NCBI GenBank assembly: GCA_947307055.1
Contig: CAMZHX010000001.1
Span: forward strand, 185,085-249,084
DNA length: 64,000 bases
Source of the DNA: an uncultured Selenomonadales bacterium
GTDB taxonomy: Bacteria; Bacillota; Negativicutes; Selenomonadales; Selenomonadaceae
Reading direction: 5' to 3'
Under the pieces are notes generated by a model. It saw nothing but the letters and a program-made list of their open reading frames with translations, had not been told where the DNA came from and searched no databases. Shown piece by piece: positions 22,951 to 32,889 of the stretch. A program made the translations under genes and the position numbers. Each line of letters begins with the position of its first letter. Within the stretch, counting starts at the first letter, position 1.

Positions 22951-24057
22951 ATGATTGACAACGATAAAAACGAAGGTCAAAAGCCGCCGAAGATTGAACT
23001 AGTCGAGGTCAGCGACGACGGTAATTACGGGAAATTTATTTGCGAGCCGCTCGGACGCGGTTACGGCATAACAATCGGCAACAGTCTGCGCCGTATGCTT
23101 CTTTCCTCTCTGGAAGGCGCAGCGGTCATATCGATTAGGATTGACGGCGTGCTCCACGAGTTCTCGACAATTCCGGGCGTTTACGAAGACGTTACCGACA
23201 TCGTCCTGAATATCAAACAACTTTGCTTGAAGATTGACGAAGATCCCGGTCATCAATACTATGGTTTCGCGCAAGTCACGACTACGCCGCCGAGAACTTA
23301 TCCCCTGCGCATTGATGTTGACGTTGCAGAGGAAATTAAAGACGGCTTCCATACAGCGGGCGAAAGTCGCGAAGTTACCGGCGCGGATATTGAGTGCGAT
23401 CCGACCATCGAAATTTTGAATCCCGATTTGCATATCGCGTGGCTAAACGATACCGCTAAACTTAGAATCGAAATGTTAGCTCGCACAGGGCGCGGCTACG
23501 ACCAGGCCGAGAAAAATAAAAATCCCGACGACATCATTGGCACAATCCCTATCGATTCAATTTTCTCACCGGTGTTGCGCGTCAATTACGAAGTCACTGA
23601 TACTCGCGTCGGCAACGAAATGGACTTTGATAAATTGATGCTCGAAGTCTGGACGAATGGCGCGGTCAGTCCTGAAGAGGCTGTCGCTAAGGCCGCCACA
23701 ATTATTATCGCGCATATGAAACTTTTCCAGACTATGGACAGCATCGCGGCCGAAGAAATGAACGACGAGCCCGAACTCGTCACCAAAGAACCTGCTGACG
23801 ATATGGCGATAACTATGGATAAAAATCTCGCTAAGCCTATTGAAGAACTCGAACTTAGCGTGCGCTCGACGAATTGTCTAAAGAGAGCCGGCATTCATAC
23901 CGTCGCCGACCTCGCCGACAAAACCGAAGAGGAAATGATGAAGGTTCGCAATCTCGGTCGCAAGTCTTTTGAGGAAATTAAAAACACGATGGGGGCTCTG
24001 GGCGTTTCGTTCAAGCAAGATCCGAACTCGCCCACCGTACCCTACATGGACGAATAA
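22951..24057 (+). CDS. rpoA: RNA polymerase subunit alpha
   Basis: GNYGKFICEPLGRGYGITIGNSLRRMLLSSLEGAAV; C-terminal LELSVRSTNCLKRAGIHTVADL. Confidence 0.99.
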   Translation: MIDNDKNEGQKPPKIELVEVSDDGNYGKFICEPLGRGYGITIGNSLRRMLLSSLEGAAVISIRIDGVLHEFSTIPGVYEDVTDIVLNIKQLCLKIDEDPGHQYYGFAQVTTTPPRTYPLRIDVDVAEEIKDGFHTAGESREVTGADIECDPTIEILNPDLHIAWLNDTAKLRIEMLARTGRGYDQAEKNKNPDDIIGTIPIDSIFSPVLRVNYEVTDTRVGNEMDFDKLMLEVWTNGAVSPEEAVAKAATIIIAHMKLFQTMDSIAAEEMNDEPELVTKEPADDMAITMDKNLAKPIEELELSVRSTNCLKRAGIHTVADLADKTEEEMMKVRNLGRKSFEEIKNTMGALGVSFKQDPNSPTVPYMDE

Positions 24058-24081
24058 ATTTCGCAGGAAGGAGGACATTTG

Positions 24082-24420
24082 ATGAGCTATAGAAAACTCG
24101 GAAGGAATTCCGGTGCACGTAAGGCTATGTTTAAAAGTTTGCTGAGCGCGCTTTTCAAATACGAGCGCATTGAGACGACTGAAGCTCGCGCTAAAGAACT
24201 TCGCAAATTTGCGGAGAAAGTCGTAACGCTCGCTAAACGCGGCGACCTCAGCGCACGTCGTCAAGCTATAAATCTCGTCGCTGATGTCGACGTTGTTCAT
24301 AAAATTTTCGAGGAGACCGCCGGCAAATACACCGACCGCGCAGGCGGTTATACCAGAATCATTAAGCTTGCGCCGCGTCGTGGAGATGCCGCGCCTATGG
24401 TTTTAATCGAGTTGGTTTAA
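24082..24420 (+). CDS. rplQ: 50S ribosomal protein L17
   Basis: [46 protein letters not shown]. Confidence 0.99.
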   Translation: MSYRKLGRNSGARKAMFKSLLSALFKYERIETTEARAKELRKFAEKVVTLAKRGDLSARRQAINLVADVDVVHKIFEETAGKYTDRAGGYTRIIKLAPRRGDAAPMVLIELV

Positions 24421-24444
24421 ACGATTACTCGCAATAAAAAAAGT

Positions 24445-24478
24445 GCTGTCCGATTTTTTTAACGGGCGGCATTTTTTT
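24445..24478 (+). terminator. Intrinsic terminator at end of the superoperon
   Basis: GCTGTCCG...CGGGCGGC stem (with G-U pairs) followed by A-TTTTTTT. Confidence 0.8.
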
Positions 24479-24500
24479 GCCTGAAGTGTGATATAATGCT

Positions 24501-24592
24501 AGGGGCAAGGGAAATGGGAAAAGGGAAAAGCAAGTTTGAAAGGAAAAACTCTTTTCCTTACTTCTCCCTTCTCCCATCTCCCTTACCCCTTA
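24501..24592. repeat. Self-complementary heptameric arrays (GGGAAAT...TTCCCTT) upstream of the FHA gene
   Basis: GGGGCAAGGGAAATGGGAAAAGGGAAAAG ... CTTTTCCTTACTTCTCCCTTCTCCCATCTCCCTTACCCCTT. Confidence 0.85.
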
Positions 24593-24609
24593 ATAAGGAG
24601 GCGACAACT

Positions 24610-25380
24610 TTGAATCTTGCAAACGTGATAAGCGGACAACTGGCGAATCTTTTCCAGCGTCGCAACGAAGTCGAGCCCGACGAACTCATTAAAGCTCTTG
24701 AACGCGAAGTCGCCAAGAAAAAAAATAAAGATAAACTCGTCCCCAATTCCTACACGATTTACCTTTGCGAGGAGGATTGCCACAGGCTAAGCGCGGCGCG
24801 TATGATAAAAGCTCTGCACGAAGCCGTTGAACGCAAAGTCATTCGCGAAAATTGTTTCATGGAAGGCAAACTCACCGTCAAGATAAAAAAAATGTTGGCC
24901 GGCGATAATCCTATCGTCATCAAGTCCGAATACGTTGAGCCTGCCGAATCCGAAGTCGATACCATTAACCTTGAAAATGACGTTCTCTCCCACACGCTGA
25001 TTGAGGATTTAAACTCCAACGACAACGACGACACTATCATCGCCGATAAAACTAAAATTATCAAATCAATGCGTACCTCGCCCACTCGCAAAGTTGAATA
25101 CAATCTCGCCGTCATTACCGATTTCAAAAATGCCGAAGTAGTTTGCGGCGAAAGGCAAATTTATCTCGGTCGCAAGTCGACAAATGATTTCGTCCTAGAG
25201 GACGAGAGCGCGTCGCGGATTCACGCTTACATTTCCTACGAACGCCATAGACATATAATTTACGACGCCGGCAGCCTCAACGGGACGCTCGTCAATAAAA
25301 AGCCCGTCAGCAGTTGCGAACTCAAAGACGGCGACAAAATTTTAATCGGCACTACGACCCTTACTTACAAAGTTCTTTAG
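24610..25380 (+). CDS. FHA-domain protein with N-terminal DUF3662-like domain (FhaA-type)
   Basis: C-terminal IYLGRKSTNDFVLEDESASRIHAYISYERHRHIIYDAGSLNGTLVNKKPV is a canonical FHA core; TTG start after AAGGAGG. Confidence 0.88.
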   Translation: MNLANVISGQLANLFQRRNEVEPDELIKALEREVAKKKNKDKLVPNSYTIYLCEEDCHRLSAARMIKALHEAVERKVIRENCFMEGKLTVKIKKMLAGDNPIVIKSEYVEPAESEVDTINLENDVLSHTLIEDLNSNDNDDTIIADKTKIIKSMRTSPTRKVEYNLAVITDFKNAEVVCGERQIYLGRKSTNDFVLEDESASRIHAYISYERHRHIIYDAGSLNGTLVNKKPVSSCELKDGDKILIGTTTLTYKVL

Positions 25381-25443
25381 CGGCAATTGAAAAAGAGCCT
25401 CCTTGTTACGGGAGACTCCTTTTGATTTGCGATTGTTTCGAGC

Positions 25444-26595
25444 TTAGAGGATTGAACGATAAATTTCGGCGATTTGTTCCTTGGTGACGTCGCGAGGATT
25501 ACCAGGCGTGCAAGCATCTGCCAAAGCCGACGCCGCTAAAAAGTCAATGTCCTCCGCCTTGACGCCGAGTTCGGAAAGTTTAGTCGGGATTCCAACGTCC
25601 GCGCTGAGTTTTGCGACAGCGTCAATAGTTGCCGCGCGGTATTCCTCTTGATTCATGCTGTCAACATTTGCGACGCCCATAGCACGCGCAATTTCTCTGT
25701 AGCGTTCGCCGGTCGCAGGAGCATTAAATTTCAAAACTGGTGCAAGTAAAATCGCGCAAGCTGTGCCGTGCGGAATGTCGTAAACCGCGCTGAGCGGGTG
25801 CGCCATAGAATGATCAATGCCCAAGCCGACATTTGAAAAGCCCATGCCCGCGATGTATTGTCCGAGAGCCATAGCCTCACGACCTGCGGGGTCGCCCTTG
25901 ACCGAGCGGCGTAGATTTTTGGAGATAATCTCAATGGCTTTAAGGTGCACCATGTCGGTAAGTTCCCAAGCGGCTTTGGTGATGTAACCTTCAATCGCGT
26001 GGACGAGCGCATCCATACCGGTTGCCGCGCAGAGTTTCGCCGGCATAGAAGCGCACATTTCAGAATCGACGACCGCGACGACGGGAATATCTTTCGGGTC
26101 GACGCAGACAAATTTGCGATTCTTCTCAACGTCGGTGATAACGTAATTGATAGTGACTTCGGCGGCCGTGCCAGAGGTCGTCGAGACAGCGATAATCGGC
26201 AAGCACTTATTCTTAGTCGGCGCGACGCCCTCAAGACTGCGCACGTCAGCAAATTCGGGATTCGTCATGATAATCGCGATAGCCTTGCTGGTGTCGATAG
26301 CCGAGCCGCCGCCGACCGCAACGATAATATCCGCGCCGCACTTTTTGCAGAACGCTACGCCCGTTTGCACGTTCTCGATTGTTGGGTTAGCTTTGATGTT
26401 GTCATAAATCTCGAAGTCGACGCCAGCCGCCGTCAAAAGTTCCGTAACCTTAGTGGCGACCTTGAACTTGATTAAATCTTTGTCGGTGACGAGCATAACT
26501 TTTTTGCAAGCGCGCGCTTTGATTTCCGCAGGGATTTCTTTAATCGCGCCGGGTCCGAAGTAAGAAGTTTCGTTCAAAATAATTCTGTTAGCCAT
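25444..26595 (-). CDS. fucO: Iron-containing alcohol dehydrogenase, lactaldehyde reductase (FucO)-like
   Basis: MANRIILNETSYFGPGAI...NPEFADVRSLEG...TAAEVTINYVITDVEKNRKFVCVDPKDIP...SMAHPLSAVYDIPHG, as in E. coli FucO. Confidence 0.85.
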   Translation of the reverse strand: MANRIILNETSYFGPGAIKEIPAEIKARACKKVMLVTDKDLIKFKVATKVTELLTAAGVDFEIYDNIKANPTIENVQTGVAFCKKCGADIIVAVGGGSAIDTSKAIAIIMTNPEFADVRSLEGVAPTKNKCLPIIAVSTTSGTAAEVTINYVITDVEKNRKFVCVDPKDIPVVAVVDSEMCASMPAKLCAATGMDALVHAIEGYITKAAWELTDMVHLKAIEIISKNLRRSVKGDPAGREAMALGQYIAGMGFSNVGLGIDHSMAHPLSAVYDIPHGTACAILLAPVLKFNAPATGERYREIARAMGVANVDSMNQEEYRAATIDAVAKLSADVGIPTKLSELGVKAEDIDFLAASALADACTPGNPRDVTKEQIAEIYRSIL

Positions 26596-26698
26596 ATCAT
26601 TTCCTCCCAAAACTTTACACATAAATTGCAAATATAATGCCATAAATCGCGATTCATTTCAAGGGGTTGAAAAAGTTTTTAAAAATTACTTTGGAGGT

Positions 26699-26860
26699 GT
26701 GCTTATCGGCTTCGACGTGCCCGCTAAACAGCTGCTTGACGACTTCAAAGACACGCTAGACATCAAAATTTCCGGTTTGCGGCTGTTCGTGTGCTACGAT
26801 ATTGAAGATTTAAGCGAAATTGACTTCCAAAAAGTCCGCGATATTGTTCGAGCCATTTAA
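26699..26860 (+). pseudogene. Truncated duplicate of the purL 5' end
   Basis: GFDVPAKQLLDDFKDTLDIKISGLRLFVCYDIEDLSEIDFQKVRDIV matches codons about 12-58 of purL at 27072; lacks the ATG and the rest of the gene. Confidence 0.9.
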
Positions 26861-27071
26861 GGAGCCTCGCCTGTTATAAATGTTTACGAGCGGTTGTTTC
26901 GTCTCAGTAAAGCTTGAAAGAATCCGTGAGAACTGTAAAAACCTCCAAAATTAAATCATCTGATATATTAATTTAGAACAACTCAAGGCAAATGTCAATT
27001 TTAGAGCCTTGACCTTTTTTATTTCCGCGCTTTGTGGTAAAATTATTCAAAATTTCTCCGGAGGTACGCAT

Positions 27072-30000
27072 ATGGTTAAAAGAATTTATGTAGAAAAGCG
27101 TTCCGGCTTCGATGTGCCCGCGAAACAACTGCTCGAAGACTTCAAAGACACGCTTGACATTAAAATTTCTGGTTTGCGACTGTTCGTGCGCTATGATATT
27201 GAAGATTTGAGCGAAATTGACTTCCAAAAAGTGCGAGATATTGTTTTTCGCGAGCCGAACGTCGATAATTTTTATTTTGAACTGCCAGCTGACGTTGATT
27301 TGACTAAAACTTTTGCGATTGAGTATTTGCCGGGTCAATTCGATCAAAGAGCCGATTCCGCCGCCCAATGCGTTCAGCTCGTGACGGGGAAAAAACTTCC
27401 AATTATTCATTCTGCGCGGATTATTTCCGTTATCGGCGACATTTCGCCCGACGATTTACAAAAAATTAAATCCTACTCGATAAATGCGATTGAATCACGC
27501 GAAGCAAGCTTTAAAATGCCAGCTACGCTGAAAATTTCCGCCGAAATTCCGCCCGACGTTGAAATTTTATCCGATTTTAACAGCTTAGACGACGACGAAC
27601 TTAAAAATTTTATAAATCTGCGCGGCTTAGCTATGAATCTCGACGACTTAAAGTTTTGCCAGAAATATTTCCGCGATACCGAACAAAGACCGCCGACAAT
27701 TACCGAATTGAAAGTTATTGATACGTATTGGAGCGACCATTGCCGCCATACGACTTTTACGACCGCCATTGACAGCGTAGAAATTGAATCCGCCGTTATC
27801 AGACGCGCTTTTGACGAATATTTAGCCGTTCGCGACCCGAAAAAGGATATTTCGCTAATGGATTTGGGCACAATCGGCGCGAAAATTATTAAACCTAAAA
27901 ATCTGGACGTTTCGGAGGAAATTAACGCCTGTTCGATAAAAATTACTGCGAAAATCGACGGACACGACGAAAATTGGCTTGTAATGTTCAAAAACGAGAC
28001 GCATAATCATCCGACGGAGATTGAACCATTCGGCGGCGCGGCGACGTGTCTTGGCGGGGCAATTCGCGACCCGTTGAGCGGCAGAAGTTACGTTTATCAG
28101 GCAATGCGCGTGACTGGCGCGGCTAATCCTAATAAAAAATTCGCTGAAACGTTGCCGGGCAAACTTCCGCAGAAAAAAATCACTCGCGGCGCGGCTAATG
28201 GCTACAGTTCTTACGGAAATCAAATCGGTTTGGCGACTGGGCAAGTGCGCGAAATTTATCACGAGGGCTATTTGGCAAAAAGAATGGAAATTGGCGCGGT
28301 AATTGCGGCGGTTCCGGCAGTAAATGTGGTTAGAAGTCGTCCAAAAGCGGGCGATAAGGTAATTTTGCTGGGTGGGCGCACTGGACGCGACGGAATTGGC
28401 GGTGCGACCGGCTCAAGCAAGGTTCATACGTCCGATTCTTTGAAAAAAAGCGGCGCGGAAGTGCAAAAAGGTAATCCGCCGACCGAACGTAAAATTCAGC
28501 GTTTATTTCGCAATAAAAATGCGGCGAAATTGATTAAACGTTGCAATGATTTTGGCGCAGGCGGCGTCGCGGTGGCAGTCGGCGAGCTTGCGGCGGGTTT
28601 GAATATAAATTTGGACGCGGTGAGCAAAAAATATGACGGTTTGGACGGTACCGAGCTAGCAATTTCGGAAAGTCAAGAGCGTATGGCTGTTGTTTTGGAT
28701 AAAAATGACGTTGAAAAGTTCATTTCGCTGGCAGATGAGGAAAATTTAGAGGCTTATGAAATTGCGGAAGTCACGGACAGCGGAAAATTGATAATGAATT
28801 GGCGCGGAAAAGAAATTGTTAGCATAAGCCGCGAATTTTTCGACACTAACGGCGTTAAACGGCATATTAAGGCTAAAATTTCGTCGCCAAAACAAATTTC
28901 TACGCAAAAAAATATAAAATTCCTTGAAAATCTGCACGGATTAAATGTTTGCAGTCAAAAAGGGCTGGTAGAAAGATTTGATTCGACAATCGGAGCGGCG
29001 ACGGTTTTAATGCCGTTTGGCGGGAAAAATCAGCTGACAGAGGCAGAAGGAATGGTCGCGAAAATCCCTTGCGCGGGCGAAACTACGACGGCAACGGCTA
29101 TGACGTTCGGATTTGACGCGGAAATATCGGAAAAAAGCCCCTTTCACGGCGCGATTGACGCTGTAACGTCGAGTTTAGCAAAATTAGTGGCGATAGGCGC
29201 GGATTATTCCAAAGCATATCTGACATTCCAAGAATATTTTGAGAAACTGGGCGAAAATCCGGAGAAATGGGGTAAACCTTTAGCGGCGTTGCTCGGAGCA
29301 TTTATCGCGCAAAAAAATTTCGGAGTAGCGGCGATTGGCGGCAAAGATTCAATGAGCGGGACTTTTGAAAGCTTAAACGTACCGCCGACGCTGGTAAGTT
29401 TTGCGGTTGCGGTGGTCGACGCGGAAAAAGTTATTTCTCCGGAGTTCAAAGCGGCTGGAAATAGAGTTTATCTGGTCGAATGTCCGCGAGACGTTGACGG
29501 CGTGCCGATTTTCGACGAACTCAAGAAAAATTTCGCTAAAATTCACGATTTAATTTGCGCAGGGAAGATAATTTCTGCAATGAGCGTTCAGAGCGGCGGA
29601 ATTGCGGCGGCGATTGCTAAAATGGCGATTGGCAACGATATTGGCGTTAAAATCTGCGCGGCTGAAGATATTTTCGCTAAAAATTACGGTGATTTGATTG
29701 TAGAATCGAATTGCGAACTTGATTTTAAAATTTTGGGCGAAACTATTTCCGAACCATTTATAATTTATTCTGACGAAAAAATTTCGCTTGAAGACGTTAA
29801 AAAAGTCCTTTCCGAGCCGTTAGAAAAGGTTTTTCCGACTAAAATTAAAAATTATACCGCGAAAATTATTCCAGATAAAATTTATGACTTTCCGCGCAGA
29901 TTTTCTAGCAAAATTAAAATTGCAAAGCCGAAAATATTTATTCCTGTGTTTCCGGGTACGAATTGCGAATACGACAGCACGAGAGTTTGGAAAAAAGCGG

Positions 30001-30722
30001 GCGGCGAGCCTGATATTTTTGTTATTAGGAACTTGACACCGGCGGCAATCGCTGAAAGTATTGATATTATGGCGAAAAAAATCCGTTCCGCGCAGATAAT
30101 TATGATTCCTGGCGGCTTCAGCGGCGGCGATGAGCCGGACGGGTCTGGAAAATTTATCGCGGCGACTTTTCGCAATCCGAAAATCGCGGAAGAGGTTATG
30201 AAGCTGATAAAAGAGCGCGACGGGCTGATTTTGGGCATTTGCAACGGATTTCAAGCGTTAATCAAGCTGGGATTGCTGCCTTATGGAGAAATTCGCGACT
30301 TGGAAGAGGATTCGCCGACATTAACGCATAATTCATTAGGTCGGCACGTCAGCCAATACGTTAAAACGCGCATAACAAGCAATTTATCGGTTTGGTTATC
30401 GAAAAATAAGGTCGGCGATGTGCATTCAATCCCGGTTTCACATGGCGAAGGGCGATTTGTAGCTAGTGACGCTTGGTTGAAGAAACTTTCGGACGCGGGG
30501 CAAATTGCGACGCAATATGTTGACGATAAAAACGCGCCGACAAACGAACTTCCCTTTAATCCGAATGGTTCAGCGTGGGCAATTGAAGGAATTACGGACG
30601 CGAGCGGGAAAATTTTTGGGAAAATGGGTCATTCGGAGCGAATCGGCGATTATGTAGCCAAAAACATTGACGGAAATAAAAATCAGCTAATTTTCGAGGC
30701 TGGAATAGAATATTTTTCTTAA
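27072..30722 (+). CDS. purL: Phosphoribosylformylglycinamidine synthase, single-chain
   Basis: TYWSDHCRHTTFTT...MFKNETHNHPTEIEPFGGAATCLGGAIRDPLSGRSYVYQAMR; C-terminal glutaminase FPGTNCEYDS...GICNGFQALIKLGLLP. Confidence 0.97.
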   Translation: MVKRIYVEKRSGFDVPAKQLLEDFKDTLDIKISGLRLFVRYDIEDLSEIDFQKVRDIVFREPNVDNFYFELPADVDLTKTFAIEYLPGQFDQRADSAAQCVQLVTGKKLPIIHSARIISVIGDISPDDLQKIKSYSINAIESREASFKMPATLKISAEIPPDVEILSDFNSLDDDELKNFINLRGLAMNLDDLKFCQKYFRDTEQRPPTITELKVIDTYWSDHCRHTTFTTAIDSVEIESAVIRRAFDEYLAVRDPKKDISLMDLGTIGAKIIKPKNLDVSEEINACSIKITAKIDGHDENWLVMFKNETHNHPTEIEPFGGAATCLGGAIRDPLSGRSYVYQAMRVTGAANPNKKFAETLPGKLPQKKITRGAANGYSSYGNQIGLATGQVREIYHEGYLAKRMEIGAVIAAVPAVNVVRSRPKAGDKVILLGGRTGRDGIGGATGSSKVHTSDSLKKSGAEVQKGNPPTERKIQRLFRNKNAAKLIKRCNDFGAGGVAVAVGELAAGLNINLDAVSKKYDGLDGTELAISESQERMAVVLDKNDVEKFISLADEENLEAYEIAEVTDSGKLIMNWRGKEIVSISREFFDTNGVKRHIKAKISSPKQISTQKNIKFLENLHGLNVCSQKGLVERFDSTIGAATVLMPFGGKNQLTEAEGMVAKIPCAGETTTATAMTFGFDAEISEKSPFHGAIDAVTSSLAKLVAIGADYSKAYLTFQEYFEKLGENPEKWGKPLAALLGAFIAQKNFGVAAIGGKDSMSGTFESLNVPPTLVSFAVAVVDAEKVISPEFKAAGNRVYLVECPRDVDGVPIFDELKKNFAKIHDLICAGKIISAMSVQSGGIAAAIAKMAIGNDIGVKICAAEDIFAKNYGDLIVESNCELDFKILGETISEPFIIYSDEKISLEDVKKVLSEPLEKVFPTKIKNYTAKIIPDKIYDFPRRFSSKIKIAKPKIFIPVFPGTNCEYDSTRVWKKAGGEPDIFVIRNLTPAAIAESIDIMAKKIRSAQIIMIPGGFSGGDEPDGSGKFIAATFRNPKIAEEVMKLIKERDGLILGICNGFQALIKLGLLPYGEIRDLEEDSPTLTHNSLGRHVSQYVKTRITSNLSVWLSKNKVGDVHSIPVSHGEGRFVASDAWLKKLSDAGQIATQYVDDKNAPTNELPFNPNGSAWAIEGITDASGKIFGKMGHSERIGDYVAKNIDGNKNQLIFEAGIEYFS

Positions 30723-30731
30723 GGTGATAGC

Positions 30732-31727
30732 GTGAATTTTAAAGAATTTATGAACGCGCTCGACCGCGAAATCAAAAATGTTTACCTTTTGTGCGGCGAA
30801 GAAATATTTTTCATCGACAAGGCTCGCGATAAAATTTTGGCGCGGCTCAACGCCGACAAGGCTACCGAACTCGTGACTTTCGATTGCGATTCAAAACCCG
30901 CGCTCGCCGACATCATCACTGCAATCGATAGCTCGCCATTCTTCGGCGCGAAAAATGTTGTGCTCGTCAAAAACGCAACGGTCTTCAGTTCGGAGAAGAA
31001 AAGCGACCGCCTCGAAAATATTTTAAAGGACATGCAACCGACAAATTTTGTAATCTTCACGTCGAAGACTGCGGATAAACGGCGCAAGCTCTACAAAATA
31101 ATTTCGCAAGTCGGCGCAATCTTAGAGGCAGATCCGTTGCGCTCGTGGGAAATAGACGCGTGGCTTAATGAAAAACTTTTGTCACTCGGAAAAACTATGC
31201 GCGGCGAGGCTCGAAGATTTTTTAACGAATGCGTCGGGATTTTGCCGGAAATATCGCTTTTGTATCTTGAAAACGAATTGGACAAAGTCGCGCTGAACGT
31301 CGCGGGCAAAGAGATAACTGCGGACGATTTGCGACGAAATATGCTCGCGCCGCCCGAAGTGTCAAACTTCGCATTGACTGACGCCGTCGACGATAAAAAT
31401 CCCGCAAAAGCTTTCTACCTTTTGGAGCAGCAAGCGAAAATTCCAGGTAAAATCCCGCTGGTGATAACATTGCTAGTCAATCACGTCCGGCGACTTATCC
31501 GCGCAAAATTTTTCATAGCGCAAGGGGTAACAGGTCGGCGATTGGGCGAGCCGCTCGAAATGAATCCTTACATCGCGCAAAAGCTCGGCGAGACTTCTAA
31601 AAGTTATCGCGCTGAACTTTTGGAGGAAAGTTTCATTGAGTTGGCGGAGGCGGATTTCAAGTTGAAGACTGGCCGCGCAGGCGTTGAAATTTTGGAGCGA
31701 ATCATCTTTAAACTTTGCAAGCGATAA
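30732..31727 (+). CDS. holA: DNA polymerase III subunit delta
   Basis: NVYLLCGEEIFFIDKARDKILARL...PFFGAKNVVLVKNATVF; GTG start. Confidence 0.9.
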   Translation: MNFKEFMNALDREIKNVYLLCGEEIFFIDKARDKILARLNADKATELVTFDCDSKPALADIITAIDSSPFFGAKNVVLVKNATVFSSEKKSDRLENILKDMQPTNFVIFTSKTADKRRKLYKIISQVGAILEADPLRSWEIDAWLNEKLLSLGKTMRGEARRFFNECVGILPEISLLYLENELDKVALNVAGKEITADDLRRNMLAPPEVSNFALTDAVDDKNPAKAFYLLEQQAKIPGKIPLVITLLVNHVRRLIRAKFFIAQGVTGRRLGEPLEMNPYIAQKLGETSKSYRAELLEESFIELAEADFKLKTGRAGVEILERIIFKLCKR

Positions 31728-31765
31728 GTTATACTTTCTAGAAAAAATTCCTTCAAGGAACTAGG

Positions 31766-31812
31766 AGCTAGGAACTAGGGACTAGAAAATAACTCCTACC
31801 TCCTAACTCTTA
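31766..31812. repeat. Heptameric repeats (GGAACTA)n and (AACTCCT)n upstream of corA
   Basis: GGAACTAGGAGCTAGGAACTAGGGACTAGAAAATAACTCCTACCTCCTAACTC. Confidence 0.85.
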
Positions 31813-31826
31813 ATTGCTTTTCGGGG

Positions 31827-32795
31827 GTGATACCGTTGGTAGAGGTTTACAAATCGCAGGAGTCGGGGCACTTAGAAAAATTGACGCTCAGGACATTACA
31901 AAAGGGCGCATGGATAAATATCGTTGACCCAACACCATACGAACTGCGCGAGGTAAGCGCGTTGACGCAAGTTGAACCCGATTTCCTACGCGCCGCACTC
32001 GACGAGGAAGAACGCTCGCACTTGGACACCGAAAACGATTCCGTCATGATTCTGACAAACGTCCCAATCGTCTACGAAGAGGAAAGTTACGACACGCTTC
32101 CGCTAGCAATCATCTTGACAAAACAATATATCATAACGGTTTGCCTGGAAGAAACGCCCGTCATGTCAAGTTTCAATCAGCGAACCGCGCGACTTTTCCA
32201 CACCTACAAGCGCACGCGCTTTTTATTCGAGATTCTGTATCGGTCGGCGACGTTCTACCTGCGCTACTTGCGGCAAATAAATAAACTCTCCGACGAAATC
32301 GAAGAGCAACTGCGCCGCTCAATGAAAAATGCTGACATTTTGCGGCTAATGGAATTGCAAAAAGGTCTGACATATTTTAATGCGTCGTTGCGCTCGAATG
32401 ACGCGGTTTTTGATAAACTTATGCGCCTCAGGAATAATCGTTCGGTCGAAGGGATTTTGGAAATTTACGAGGAGGACGAGGACTTACTCGAAGACGTTAT
32501 CATTGAGAACAAGCAGGCGCGAGAGATGGTCGAGATGTACAGCCAAATTTTGTCGCAAATGGCGGATATTTTTTCGTCGATAATCTCGAACAATCAGAAT
32601 ATGGTTATGAAGTTCCTGGCGGCCATGACGATTATAATTGCGGTGCCGACGGTCATTGCGAGTTTTTTCGGAATGAATGTGCCCGTGCCGCTTGCCGAAA
32701 ATAACGCGGGATTTATTATCGTCATTGCGATAGCGTTACTTGCGTCGATTATTGCGGCGATTATCTTCTGGAAAAAGCATATGTTCTGGGGGTAA
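31827..32795 (+). CDS. corA: CorA-family magnesium/cobalt transporter
   Basis: WINIVDPTPYELREVS...FFGMNVPVPLAENNAGFIIVIAIALLASIIAAIIFWKKH (GMN motif); start GTG 31827 or TTG 31836. Confidence 0.93.
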   Translation: MIPLVEVYKSQESGHLEKLTLRTLQKGAWINIVDPTPYELREVSALTQVEPDFLRAALDEEERSHLDTENDSVMILTNVPIVYEEESYDTLPLAIILTKQYIITVCLEETPVMSSFNQRTARLFHTYKRTRFLFEILYRSATFYLRYLRQINKLSDEIEEQLRRSMKNADILRLMELQKGLTYFNASLRSNDAVFDKLMRLRNNRSVEGILEIYEEDEDLLEDVIIENKQAREMVEMYSQILSQMADIFSSIISNNQNMVMKFLAAMTIIIAVPTVIASFFGMNVPVPLAENNAGFIIVIAIALLASIIAAIIFWKKHMFWG

Positions 32796-32888
32796 GGGAA
32801 AAGGGGTAAGGGAGAAGGGAAAAGGGGAGGGATAAGGTTTTAGGTTTTGGACTTTTCCCATTTCCCATTTCCCATTTCCCATTCCCCT
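32792..32888. repeat. Self-complementary heptameric arrays between convergent corA and the glutamine synthetase gene
   Basis: GGTAAGGGAAAAGGGGTAAGGGAGAAGGGAAAAGGGG ... TTTTCCCATTTCCCATTTCCCATTTCCCATTCCCC. Confidence 0.88.
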
Positions 32889-32889
32889 T

